DNA of 19,009 nt from JBKCHH01 sp046302855 (GTDB lineage: Bacteria; Pseudomonadota; Alphaproteobacteria; Rickettsiales; UBA8987). The notes below the pieces were generated by a model. The model saw nothing but the letters and a program-made list of their open reading frames with translations. It searched no databases and was not told the origin of the DNA. The translations under genes were made by a program, and so were the position numbers. The stretch lies in NCBI GenBank assembly GCA_046302855.1, contig JBKCHH010000094.1, positions 1 to 19,009 of the forward strand, in the 5' to 3' direction. This document shows, one piece after another, positions 1-7,160 of this stretch (its first letter is position 1; each line of letters opens with the position of its first letter).

Positions 1-406
1 AGGAGCCAGACCTTTTTTTAATCTGCACACCCTGCCTTTTTACCTCATCTGGAAGCAGGCCTTCCGCCACCTTTACCCGATTTGCCACATCAATGGCGGC
101 TTGATCTACATCTGTGCCAATTTCAAAGGTAACAGTAAGGCCCACCACCCCATTGCTGGTGGAGGAGGAGTTCATATAAATCATATTCTCCACACCATTT
201 ATCTGCTCTTCTAAAACAGCGGCTACGGTTTTGGCAGTAACTTCAGAGCTAGCCCCCGGATAATTGGCGGAAACTACTACTTGCGGTGGGGTTATTTGTG
301 GAAACTGCTCAATAGGGAGGGATGAAATAGAGGCAATACCAAACAGCACTATCAAAATAGAAATTACTGTGGCAAAAACTGGCCTATTTATAAAAAACTT
401 TCCCAT
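1..406 (-). CDS. RND efflux pump permease, N-terminal part (cut by window edge)
   Basis: Inner-membrane proton-driven drug/solute exporter of the HAE-1/AcrB type; only the first 135 codons are inside the window. The reverse-complement reading from ATG at 406 begins MGKFFINRPVFATVISILIV, the usual N-terminus and first membrane helix of AcrB-like pumps. It continues with SSLPIEQFPQITPPQVVVSA and NYPGAS, the conserved start of the periplasmic porter domain, and ends near QGVQIKKRSGS, which matches the corresponding AcrB region. It starts 12 bases after the stop of the adaptor gene on the same strand, so the two form an adaptor-permease operon. An outer-membrane channel gene is not visible and may lie beyond position 1. 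Substrate cannot be told. Family identification is secure; the rest of the gene is unseen. Confidence 0.93.
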   Translation of the reverse strand, partial: MGKFFINRPVFATVISILIVLFGIASISSLPIEQFPQITPPQVVVSANYPGASSEVTAKTVAAVLEEQINGVENMIYMNSSSTSNGVVGLTVTFEIGTDVDQAAIDVANRVKVAEGLLPDEVKRQGVQIKKRSGS

Positions 407-418
407 AGCTACTTATAT

Positions 419-1741
419 TTACTCTTCAGTAGTAGAATTAGAAGAAAGCCCCTCAACCTTCTCCATTCTAGTTATGTAAACCCGCTTTACGCCCTTGCCT
501 AAATCTTTAATTTCTATTTTAGAATCACCAGAAATAACTTCTTTTGGGGGAGAAATTTCTTCTGGATTTAAAATTTTTACCTCAGCCCCAGGCCTTATTT
601 TGTTCTGCCCCTCAACCACCACCCTTTCGCCTAGCTTTAAGCCATCAACTATTTGGATCTTATCCTTATCAAAATAGCCAACCTTTACCTTTCTTAAAAC
701 CGGCTGATTACTACCATCTAGCACAAAAATGCTCCTTTCATTATTTGCCTTTTCATCACCCACCGTAGTGATTGCTTTTAAGGGAACGGTTATGGCGTTT
801 TTAATTTTTGCCCCCTTTATTTTTAAATTAACAAACTGCCCCGGCAATACTTGATTTTTACTATTAGAAAACTCTGCCCTTGCTTCAATTAGCCCCGTTT
901 CTTTATTAATTTGTGGGTCTGAAAAGGTAATTCTGCCATCATATTCAAACTTTTGCCCACCACTAAAATATAGCTCTATTTTAGTGCCAGATTTATTTTC
1001 TAAATTGGTAGAACCATTACTGCTACTACTTGCGATATTCTTTTTTAGCTCCAAGTAATCAGCCTCTGCCAAATTAAAATTTATGTAGATGGGGTCAATC
1101 TGCACTACTTGGGTTAGCAGGCTATCTTTATTTACATCTATGTAGGTGCCTTCAAACTTTAAAGCCTTAGAGGTAATGCCACTAATGGGGGAATTAACAT
1201 TGGTGTATTCTAAATCTAAAATAGCGTTTTTTAAGTTTGCTTCGGCGATGCTTAAATTAGCCTCTGCCTGCTTATATCCGTAAAAGACATCATCATATTC
1301 CTTTTGGCTAATGGCCTTGATTTTTAGTAGCTTATCGAACCTTGCCTTTTCTTTTGAGAGCCTTTCAAAATTTGCCCGCTCTTTTTTTACAGAACCATCG
1401 GCGGAATTTAAATTGGCAGAAAACTTGCCCTCTTCAATTTTAAACAGCCTTTCGCCAACTACCACTTCACTTCCTTCTTGATAGAGCCTTTTTTCTAAAA
1501 TGCCGCTAACCCTGCTTCTAATTTCCACCTCTTTAGAGGCTTCAGCCCTGCCGATAAACTCAAAATTTAAGGGAATATCCTTCTTTTTTACCGCCTCTAT
1601 TTTTATATCCGCAATTTGTTTTGGTGGAACAAATTTGAAATTGGCAATCTTGATAATTTTTAGCACCGAAAATACACTCACGATGCCAAGAATTACTACT
1701 AAAATTAACAAAAACAGGTTTATTTGCTTAGTTTTTTCCAC
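419..1741 (-). CDS. RND efflux periplasmic adaptor (membrane fusion protein)
   Basis: 440-residue HlyD/AcrA-type adaptor that would link the RND permease just downstream to an outer-membrane channel. One N-terminal membrane anchor (about residues 8-35) is followed by a beta-barrel/lipoyl part: FIGRAEASKEVEIRSRVSGI near 62-81, then YQEGSEVVVGERLFKIEE. An alpha-hairpin rich in Glu/Lys/Ala spans about 110-175, with a second lipoyl half around SPISGITSKALK. The barrel and membrane-proximal domains follow (VLPGQFVNLKIKGA, then GLKLGERVVVEGQNKIRPGA). There is no lipobox cysteine, so it is anchored by the helix. The start is GTG at 1741: in-frame TAA codons lie just upstream and no ATG is nearby. 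No clear Shine-Dalgarno is seen. A 14-base palindrome at 1841-1854 is a possible operator. No regulator gene is adjacent. Confidence 0.95.
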   Translation of the reverse strand: MEKTKQINLFLLILVVILGIVSVFSVLKIIKIANFKFVPPKQIADIKIEAVKKKDIPLNFEFIGRAEASKEVEIRSRVSGILEKRLYQEGSEVVVGERLFKIEEGKFSANLNSADGSVKKERANFERLSKEKARFDKLLKIKAISQKEYDDVFYGYKQAEANLSIAEANLKNAILDLEYTNVNSPISGITSKALKFEGTYIDVNKDSLLTQVVQIDPIYINFNLAEADYLELKKNIASSSSNGSTNLENKSGTKIELYFSGGQKFEYDGRITFSDPQINKETGLIEARAEFSNSKNQVLPGQFVNLKIKGAKIKNAITVPLKAITTVGDEKANNERSIFVLDGSNQPVLRKVKVGYFDKDKIQIVDGLKLGERVVVEGQNKIRPGAEVKILNPEEISPPKEVISGDSKIEIKDLGKGVKRVYITRMEKVEGLSSNSTTEE

Positions 1742-1840
1742 AGGACTTAGAAAAAGTTATTATTCCTATCCCTTGTAGCAGTTTTTCCTTTCTAATCAAT
1801 AGATAGATTGGGGTGGTTAAAGTGAAAAAATGAAAGCTAG

Positions 1841-1854
1841 GGTTTAGCTAAACC
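1841..1854. promoter_or_regulatory. 14-bp perfect palindrome upstream of the efflux operon
   Basis: GGTTTAGCTAAACC is a perfect palindrome about 100 bases before the adaptor start, in the 177-base gap 1742-1918. Perfect dyads of this size often bind dimeric repressors, and RND operons are often repressor-controlled, but no regulator gene is adjacent and no convincing -35/-10 pair was found beside it. It could also be a weak stem ending the upstream minus-strand gene. Confidence 0.35.
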
Positions 1855-1862
1855 GAAAAACA

Positions 1863-1919
1863 GTCATTGCGAGGAGTGCAACGACAAAGCAATCCACAAA
1901 CAAGGCAGAGCTTGGATTT
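1863..1919. repeat. Dispersed palindromic repeat, copy A (one arm plus part of the centre)
   Basis: Starts GTCATTGCGAGGAG (1863-1876), then a short TGCAA module, then CGACAAAGCAATCCACAAA (ending 1900) and CAAGGCAGAGCTTGG (1901-1915). The same words occur in the copies near 11789, 12204-12323 and 13835-13986. ATTGC and GCAAT can pair to close a hairpin. Similarity to the centre of copy C continues imperfectly past 1919 into the end of the neighbouring coding sequence. The second arm is not present. Confidence 0.85.
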
Positions 1920-2551
1920 TAGGCGTTTTTTAAAAATGATAATTTGTCTTTTAATATTTTGGCTATTTTGCTGTGGTATTCATCTTCACCGAATTCTTTT
2001 TTGAGTTTTTCGTTCTGTTCAAAATAACGAACCAAATTATTTTCTAGCAATTCAAATTTTCTTTTATGAACTTCACCAGTATCTTTCAAACTTCCTTCTT
2101 TAAGGATTTTATAGTCATGCTTAACTGTTGCCAAGATATTATCTGCAAAATAATCAGAAATACATTTATTTAAGAAGAGTTTTCTATTGTCAAATATGTA
2201 CATACATTCTTTTTTTTGGGTATCATCTTGAAAGCTTATGACTATTTCTAACAATTTAGCCTCCATTTCATCTTTCAGCCCCTTCTTTTCGTTTTCCTTA
2301 TCTCTTTTTTCTTGAATATCTAAAGATTTTTTGAACTCATCTCCTTGTATTTTTAATTGTTCGTTTTGAACTTTTAATTGTTTTCCTAAAAACAGAACGG
2401 TAAGTAAGGTAGCAATAGACATTGATGCCTGCACCTTATCCACTTCACGCCAAAATAAAATTGTGTAAACAAAGACAAAAATTATCAAACCCTGTATCAA
2501 CCAAGGTATAATATTTTCTTTACTAAACCCTAGTTTTAGCCTCATATTCAT
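1919..2551 (-). CDS. Unrecognised membrane-anchored coiled-coil protein
   Basis: A 210-residue protein that I do not recognise. Two hydrophobic segments (about 15-33 and 42-56) form a hairpin anchor. A highly charged, probably coiled-coil stretch follows (about 57-100, starting GKQLKVQNEQLKIQGDEF), then a soluble domain to the end. Two short membrane helices followed by a Gln/Lys/Glu helix recall some putative abortive-infection-type membrane proteins, but this is a likeness of layout only. The start chosen is ATG at 2551, inside the end of ilvB (29-base overlap on the same strand, so translation may be coupled); a second ATG lies at 2545. No good Shine-Dalgarno is seen. The last six or so codons and the stop lie where similarity to the centre of repeat copy A continues, so the C-terminus may be repeat-derived. 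Confidence 0.7.
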   Translation of the reverse strand: MNMRLKLGFSKENIIPWLIQGLIIFVFVYTILFWREVDKVQASMSIATLLTVLFLGKQLKVQNEQLKIQGDEFKKSLDIQEKRDKENEKKGLKDEMEAKLLEIVISFQDDTQKKECMYIFDNRKLFLNKCISDYFADNILATVKHDYKILKEGSLKDTGEVHKRKFELLENNLVRYFEQNEKLKKEFGEDEYHSKIAKILKDKLSFLKNA

Positions 2552-4295
2552 CTACTTTGGCTTTTTTTATGTTTTTGTGGAATTTGGGGTCTAGGGTCAT
2601 TTCATAGTGGGCGGCACCGGCTGGAATCATGGGGTAAACATTTTCGCTTTTATCAGTTACCATATCCATTACTACCGCACCATCATATTCCAAAAATTCC
2701 TTTAATGATTTTTCAACATTCTTTGGGTTTTCGCACCGCATGCCTTTTAAACCGAATGCCTCGGCTAAATGAACAAAATCTGGCAGAGCGTCCATATAGC
2801 TTTCACTTTGCCTATTGCCGTGGAACATTTCTTGCCACTGGCGAACCATGCCCATATATTGATTATTCAAAATTAGCAGTTTTATGGGCAGGCGATACTG
2901 TTTTATGGTAGAAAGCTCTTGAATATTCATTAGAATTGAAGCCTCACCAGAAACGCAAATTACTAGCTTTTTAGGGTTAGCAATTTGGCAACCTACCGCT
3001 GCTGGCAAGCCATAGCCCATGGTTCCAAGCCCCCCACTTGTTAGCCAGCGGTTGGGTTTGCTAAAGTTTATATATTGCGCCGTCCACATTTGGTGCTGGC
3101 CAACATCTGTAGTAACATAATAATCATCTTTTTTTATAAGTTCGTTTAAGGTGCTAAGAACATATTGAGGCTTGGTATCTTCATCTTTTTTCTTAAAGCT
3201 TTGTTCAAATTTAAGGCTATCTTCCCCTCTCCACTCTTCAATTTCTTTTAGCCATGGGGAAATATTTGGCTTTTTGTATTTTTTTGCCTGCCACAGGTCT
3301 ATAATTTCTTCTAGAACTAGCTTGGCATCGCCCACTATTGGTAAATCTACCCTAATGTTTTTGTTAATGGCAGAAGCATCTATATCTATATGAATTTTTT
3401 TAGAATTTGGCGAAAATAGCGAAACCTTGCCAGTAATTCTATCATCAAACCTTGCGCCCACATTTATCATAACATCGCACTTTGCCATGGCTAAATTTGC
3501 TTCATAAGTGCCGTGCATGCCAAGCATTCCTAAAAATTGCTTATCTTTCGCAGGGAAGGCACCAAGCCCCATCAATGTTGAGGTTATGGGAAAGCCCGTT
3601 AAATGAACTAGCTGTGTTAAAAGCTTAGATGCTTCAATGCCTGAATTTATAACCCCGCCGCCGGTATAAAATACTGGCCTTTTGGCATTGGCAATTAGCT
3701 CTACTGCTTGATGAATAGCTTTTGCATCTGGTGAAAGAGACTTTTTATAGGCCTGTTTTTTGAATTTTAGATCTTTTTCTTCAATTTCAATTTCAGTTAG
3801 CTGAACATCTTTGGGTAAATCTATCAATACTGGGCCGGGCCTGCCTAAGGTGGCGACATTTATCGCTTGGTTTACAATTTGGGGTAAATCTTTGGTAGCC
3901 TTTACTAAATAGTTATGTTTGGTGCAGTGCATGCTAATGCCAATGGTATCTGCCTCTTGAAAAGCATCTGAGCCAATTAGATGGGTTGGCACCTGCCCGC
4001 TTATGCAAAGAACGGGAATGGAATCTAGCAGAGCATCTGTAAGCCCAGTAATAGTGTTAGTAGCACCAGGGCCAGAAGTTACTAGCACAACGCCTAGTTT
4101 GCCAGATGACCTTGCGTAGCCTTCGGCTGCGTGAACGGCAGCCTGTTCGTGCCGAACTAGAATGTGCTTAATTTTGTTCTGTTTAAAAAGCTCATCATAA
4201 AAGGGCAGAACCGCCCCACCGGGATAACCAAAAATAGTATCTACCCCACTATCGGTTAAGATTTTTAAAATTATTTGCGCGCCGTTTAGTTTCAT
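2523..4295 (-). CDS. ilvB: Acetolactate synthase large (catalytic) subunit
   Basis: 590 residues, normal length. The enzyme condenses pyruvate into 2-acetolactate, or pyruvate with 2-oxobutyrate, using thiamine diphosphate, in valine/leucine/isoleucine synthesis in the cytoplasm. The N-terminal pyrimidine-binding domain shows FGYPGGAVLPFYDEL and RHEQAAVHAAEGYAR with the catalytic Glu near residue 50, then TSGPGATN. The C-terminal diphosphate domain has GLGTMGYGLPAAVG, then SGEASILMNIQEL and LNNQYMGMVRQWQ. GEAS stands where enteric enzymes have GDGS; I recall this variant in alphaproteobacterial IlvB proteins. The start ATG at 4295 gives the standard N-terminus MKLNGAQIILKIL. No regulatory small subunit (ilvH/ilvN) and no ilvC or ilvD lies next to it. 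It lies 54 bases behind holC on the same strand and may share its transcript. Confidence 0.96.
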   Translation of the reverse strand: MKLNGAQIILKILTDSGVDTIFGYPGGAVLPFYDELFKQNKIKHILVRHEQAAVHAAEGYARSSGKLGVVLVTSGPGATNTITGLTDALLDSIPVLCISGQVPTHLIGSDAFQEADTIGISMHCTKHNYLVKATKDLPQIVNQAINVATLGRPGPVLIDLPKDVQLTEIEIEEKDLKFKKQAYKKSLSPDAKAIHQAVELIANAKRPVFYTGGGVINSGIEASKLLTQLVHLTGFPITSTLMGLGAFPAKDKQFLGMLGMHGTYEANLAMAKCDVMINVGARFDDRITGKVSLFSPNSKKIHIDIDASAINKNIRVDLPIVGDAKLVLEEIIDLWQAKKYKKPNISPWLKEIEEWRGEDSLKFEQSFKKKDEDTKPQYVLSTLNELIKKDDYYVTTDVGQHQMWTAQYINFSKPNRWLTSGGLGTMGYGLPAAVGCQIANPKKLVICVSGEASILMNIQELSTIKQYRLPIKLLILNNQYMGMVRQWQEMFHGNRQSESYMDALPDFVHLAEAFGLKGMRCENPKNVEKSLKEFLEYDGAVVMDMVTDKSENVYPMIPAGAAHYEMTLDPKFHKNIKKAKVDEYEAKTRV

Positions 4296-4349
4296 AATTA
4301 CTACTCTCTATAGATTTTCATAAAAGTTGCAAGATTGCTTTTGAAGGGT

Positions 4350-4823
4350 CTAACCCCCCCACTTGCCATCTTCCTTTTGAATAAAGGGAGAAATTTTATA
4401 ATTTTTACCCAAATCTTTTGATATTAATTGCTTTACATCATTAAAAGAATTGCTAGCCCTATCTAGAATAATAAAAATATTGTTGAACTTTTCTAGGTAA
4501 GAATTTGGAATATCTAACCCCTCCAAAATTATCAAATTATCAAAAATATAGGTTTGTTCTAGTAGCGAAATTTTGTTTTCAATTAGCAAAACTGGCTGTT
4601 TTTCATTTTCTAATTCACCCAGTTTACTATGGGGTAAAAAGCTACCCCGCCCGCTAGTCCATAGGCTATTATCAAGCAAATCAATAAGATTTTTATTCTC
4701 GCCAAATATAACTGCCCTTTGCTTCTGCTCCAAAATTTTTTTTACAAGGGAAAATACAATCTCATCATATTTGGGGAAATAGAGCTGATATAGATTTATC
4801 TTTTTTTGTATAGTGCTTTGCAT
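4350..4823 (-). CDS. holC: DNA polymerase III chi subunit (HolC-like)
   Basis: About 157 residues. Chi links the clamp-loader to single-strand DNA-binding protein during replication. Support is the family layout: a beta strand reading INLYQLY at the start, then LVKKILEQKQRAVIFGENKN, then LIDLLDNSLWTSGRGSFLPH, matching the chi core in which a Leu-Trp segment precedes SFLPH, and VLLIENKIS later. The frame runs open to ATG at 4886, but I chose ATG at 4823 because chi proteins begin close to the first beta strand, and the longer form would cover the AT-rich promoter-like gap before the divergent reductase. Neither start has a clear Shine-Dalgarno. The family call is good; the start is uncertain. 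It lies upstream of ilvB on the same strand. Confidence 0.8.
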   Translation of the reverse strand: MQSTIQKKINLYQLYFPKYDEIVFSLVKKILEQKQRAVIFGENKNLIDLLDNSLWTSGRGSFLPHSKLGELENEKQPVLLIENKISLLEQTYIFDNLIILEGLDIPNSYLEKFNNIFIILDRASNSFNDVKQLISKDLGKNYKISPFIQKEDGKWGG

Positions 4824-4894
4824 GGTAAATTGGTTCTGTAAATTAACCTTGTAAATTAGGGGCTTGCTTGGTATAAGCCCCTTCATTTTTTAGC

Positions 4895-4905
4895 TATAAT
4901 ATAAA
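4895..4905 (+). promoter_or_regulatory. -10 region of the reductase gene, close to ATG
   Basis: TATAAT at 4895-4900 overlaps TATAAA at 4900-4905, only 6-11 bases before ATG at 4911. No good -35 is seen at normal spacing. With normal -10 to start-site spacing the transcript would begin at or within a few bases of the ATG. The same AT-rich block also gives TATTAT-like hexamers for the opposite strand (holC). Confidence 0.45.
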
Positions 4906-4910
4906 TTCTA

Positions 4911-5993
4911 ATGCAAATCTATTCATCTTTTAATAAATCGAAAGAGAATTATTTTGAAACTGACGCCTTAATTATTGGGGCAGGGCCAGTGGGGTTATTT
5001 GCTGTGTTTCAGCTGGGATTATTAAATATTAAAACCCACCTAGTAGATATTTTAGATAAGCCAGGCGGGCAGTGTGCTGAGCTCTACCCTGAAAAGCCAA
5101 TTTATGATATACCCGCTTACCCAGTTATTTCTGGTCAAGAATTAACCGATAAGCTATTGGAGCAGATAAGACCCTTTTCGCCATCCTTTCATTTGGGTCA
5201 AATGGTAGAAAAAATCACCAAAACGGAAGATGGCTATTTTATAAGTGAAACCGATCACGAGGTAAAATTTAAAAGTAAGGTGATAATTATAGCAGCCGGT
5301 GGGGGGAGCTTTGTTCCCAAAAAACCACCCATTAGTGGGATAGATGAATATGAAGGCAAGTCTGTTTTTTATTCAGTAAAAAAAATGCAAACCCTTGAGG
5401 GAAAAAAAATTGTAATTGTTGGTGGGGGTGATTCTGCCCTAGATTGGTGCTTAAACCTGCAACCCATCGCCAAACATATATCTTTAGTTCATAGAAGGGA
5501 TGAATTTAGAGCCGCCCCAGATTCTGTTCACAAGATGAAAGATTTAGTAGCAAGGGGTAGAATGGATTTAATCATTGGGCAAGTATCTGAATTAAAAGGA
5601 GCAAATGGGCATTTGAAAGAGGTTGTAATAAAAGACCTAGAAAAAAGGGAACTTAGCGTAAAGGCAGATATTCTACTGCCATTTTTTGGGCTTACTATGA
5701 AGCTAGGGGCGGTAGCCAACTGGAACCTAGCCCTGCATGAAAACCTAATAAAGGTAGATACCGAAAAATTTGAAACCTCAAGAGATGGAATTTTCGCCAT
5801 TGGCGATATTAATTATTATCCCGGCAAATTAAAGCTAATACTATCTGGCTTTCACGAAGCTGCCCTTGCCTCACAAGCCGTGTTCAAATATGTTTTTCCC
5901 GATAAAAAACTGCGTTTTCAATATACCACCTCCTCCACTGATTTGCAAAAAAAACTAGGAGTGGTAGAAGAAAAAAGTGGGTATCAGATATAA
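4911..5993 (+). CDS. Ferredoxin--NADP reductase, thioredoxin-reductase-like type
   Basis: 360-residue cytoplasmic flavoprotein that passes electrons between NADPH and ferredoxin or flavodoxin. The FAD-binding Rossmann motif GAGPVG is at 23-28, PGGQCAELYPEK follows near 51-62, and the NADPH-binding motif GGGDSALDW is at 171-179 with VHRRDEF after it. GIFAIGDINYYPGK near 287-300 closes the FAD site. The redox-active CxxC pair of true thioredoxin reductases is absent from the NADPH domain, and the length (about 350 rather than 310-320) fits the type-2 ferredoxin-NADP reductases of alphaproteobacteria and Firmicutes. The gene stands alone, divergent from holC and convergent with the AlkB gene. 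No Shine-Dalgarno is seen; a -10-like sequence lies almost at the start codon. Confidence 0.92.
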   Translation: MQIYSSFNKSKENYFETDALIIGAGPVGLFAVFQLGLLNIKTHLVDILDKPGGQCAELYPEKPIYDIPAYPVISGQELTDKLLEQIRPFSPSFHLGQMVEKITKTEDGYFISETDHEVKFKSKVIIIAAGGGSFVPKKPPISGIDEYEGKSVFYSVKKMQTLEGKKIVIVGGGDSALDWCLNLQPIAKHISLVHRRDEFRAAPDSVHKMKDLVARGRMDLIIGQVSELKGANGHLKEVVIKDLEKRELSVKADILLPFFGLTMKLGAVANWNLALHENLIKVDTEKFETSRDGIFAIGDINYYPGKLKLILSGFHEAALASQAVFKYVFPDKKLRFQYTTSSTDLQKKLGVVEEKSGYQI

Positions 5994-6025
5994 GCGAATT
6001 ATGCAGAGGTCTTGTAGCTTCAGCA

Positions 6026-6616
6026 TCAATCCTTAACCAACACATTTCTAAAGGTTAGAGAAATTCTTCTACCCCTTTTTATAACTAGCCCTTGGTAATT
6101 ATCTGTTTTTCTATTGGCTATTGAATGTTGCCAAAGGTATCTAGCATCATTTTGCATTAGCAAAAGGCTTTGTGGCTCTAATAACAAAGATGTTTTCTGT
6201 CCAGTTTTTTGGTGGGTAAAATCCATAAGATAAGGGCTTTCTAAACTTAAAGAAGCAATGGTATTACCAAAACAACCCTCACAATCAACATGCTTGGCTA
6301 TGCCTTGCCCAGCTAAATATTCATTAACAATTACTTGATTTGGAATTTCATCAAATAGATGATCGTTTTTTAATTTTAAGCAATAATCAAAAAGCCAAGC
6401 TGGAATATTGCCCAATTTTAAATCTGTAGTAATTTTTTTTGCCTTGTAATCATACCTAAAACCATAATGTTGAACTCGTCTTTTTAAAGAGGTTAACCAA
6501 GATTGCTTATCTATAGTTTTTATTAATTCCAATTCTTCTTGCTTAGAAATATACTGTGGCAAATAGCTAAGCCCTGTAATGATGGAGGGTTGTTTTGTGG
6601 TAGAAAAAAGAGGCAT
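6026..6616 (-). CDS. AlkB-type 2-oxoglutarate/Fe(II) dioxygenase
   Basis: 196 residues. Enzymes of this family remove alkyl groups from nucleic acid bases by oxidation; some homologues act on tRNA. Visible features: YGFRYDY near 51-57 (substrate-binding region), NEYLAGQGIAKHVD with the iron ligands H109 and D111, the third ligand in LWQHSIANRK (H164), and the 2-oxoglutarate-binding arginines in RGRRISLTFR (184 and 190). Catalytic residues are complete. The frame stays open up to 6676, but that would run through tRNA-His, so I chose ATG at 6616, giving MPLFSTTKQPSI. This start lies 17 bases behind the tRNA 3' end on the same strand, so gene and tRNA probably share a transcript. The substrate (DNA or RNA) cannot be told. 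It is the ALKBH8-like short form rather than the Ada-linked E. coli form, judged by sequence style only. Confidence 0.88.
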   Translation of the reverse strand: MPLFSTTKQPSIITGLSYLPQYISKQEELELIKTIDKQSWLTSLKRRVQHYGFRYDYKAKKITTDLKLGNIPAWLFDYCLKLKNDHLFDEIPNQVIVNEYLAGQGIAKHVDCEGCFGNTIASLSLESPYLMDFTHQKTGQKTSLLLEPQSLLLMQNDARYLWQHSIANRKTDNYQGLVIKRGRRISLTFRNVLVKD

Positions 6617-6633
6617 TTCAAATAAAGAATTTC

Positions 6634-6711
6634 TGGGGCGAGTGATGGGATTCGAACCCACGGCATCAAGAACCACAATCTTGCGCTCTAACCAGCTGAG
6701 CTACACCCGCC
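6634..6711 (-). tRNA. tRNA-His (anticodon GTG)
   Basis: Read on the minus strand it folds into a full cloverleaf. A 7-bp acceptor stem GCGGGTG/CACTCGC has one G-T pair; the D-stem is GCTC/GAGC; the anticodon stem CAAGA/TCTTG encloses loop TTGTGGT with anticodon GTG; the T-arm is GTGGG-TTCGAAT-CCCAT; and CCA is encoded. The extra 5' G (position -1, base 6711) and C73 are both encoded, the classical histidine identity pair. With G-1 and CCA it is 78 bases. The AlkB gene follows directly. Confidence 0.96.
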
Positions 6712-6726
6712 ATGATGAGAGACGCC

Positions 6727-6755
6727 CTTATAGGAAAAGAAAGGCAATTATGCAA
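6727..6755 (-). promoter_or_regulatory. Candidate promoter of tRNA-His / AlkB
   Basis: On the minus strand TTGCAT (6755-6750) and TATAAG (6732-6727) are separated by 17 bases. The -10 matches the consensus at 5 of 6 positions, the -35 at 3 of 6. The expected start near 6720 lies about 9 bases before the tRNA 5' end. Confidence 0.5.
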
Positions 6756-6761
6756 TAAGAA

Positions 6762-6789
6762 TTGACAAGCAAACCAATATCTTGATTAT
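6762..6789 (+). promoter_or_regulatory. Candidate promoter of mnhG
   Basis: A perfect TTGACA at 6762-6767 is followed after 16 bases by GATTAT at 6784-6789 (4 of 6 matches). The predicted start site is near 6796, about 2 bases before ATG at 6798, so the transcript would be nearly leaderless. Confidence 0.5.
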
Positions 6790-6797
6790 TTGTAGCT

Positions 6798-7160
6798 ATG
6801 CTAAACCATCTTTTACAATTTTCTGTTAGTATTCTTGATGTAATTGGCTATTTTTTAATAGCAGTCGGTGTATTTTTCGCCCTTTCTGGAGCGGTTGGCA
6901 TTATTAGAATGCCAGATTTCTTTTCCCGTATTCACGCAGCTGGTATGATAGACTCTTCCGCCTTAATTTTTGTAGTAATTGGAGCTATTTTTTTACAACA
7001 TTTTAACATTATCATAAGTTTAAAACTGCTAATCTTAATGATTTTTGGCTTAATTTTAAATGCTACTAGCTGTTCTATGATGGCGAAATCTTACCCCTTT
7101 GCCGCCAAGGAAGATGATTTTAAGGGCAAGAACTATAAGAGGAAAAATGATAGATTTTAA
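6798..7160 (+). CDS. mnhG: Mrp-type Na+/H+ antiporter subunit G
   Basis: 120 residues, normal for MnhG/PhaG. Small membrane subunit of the multi-subunit monovalent cation/proton antiporter. Three hydrophobic segments occur at about 12-35, 50-68 and 72-90. Between the first two lies the family signature: AVGIIRMPDFFSRIHAAGMI (about 32-51), corresponding to the G-subunit pattern of I-R-x-P-D-x-x-x-R-x-H-A-A. The tail after residue 95 is charged. The next gene starts inside its last 14 bases, so the two are translated as a pair. No other Mrp subunits (A N-terminal part, C, D, E, F) lie nearby; the operon ends against pyrH. No Shine-Dalgarno is visible. Confidence 0.9.
   Translation: MLNHLLQFSVSILDVIGYFLIAVGVFFALSGAVGIIRMPDFFSRIHAAGMIDSSALIFVVIGAIFLQHFNIIISLKLLILMIFGLILNATSCSMMAKSYPFAAKEDDFKGKNYKRKNDRF

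Noticed and set aside
264..768. Plus-strand open frames across the efflux genes
   Set aside because: They lie opposite well-supported RND adaptor and permease sequence and match no family pattern.
4824..4886. HolC starting at 4886
   Set aside because: The extra 21 residues do not resemble chi proteins and would leave 24 bases for two divergent promoters; kept only as an alternative.
4911..5993. Thioredoxin reductase
   Set aside because: FAD and NADPH motifs fit, but the redox CxxC pair is absent and the length suits ferredoxin-NADP reductase of the thioredoxin-reductase-like type.
6617..6676. Longer start of the AlkB gene at 6676
   Set aside because: It would run through most of the tRNA-His gene; the translated extension is tRNA sequence, and the ATG at 6616 fits better.
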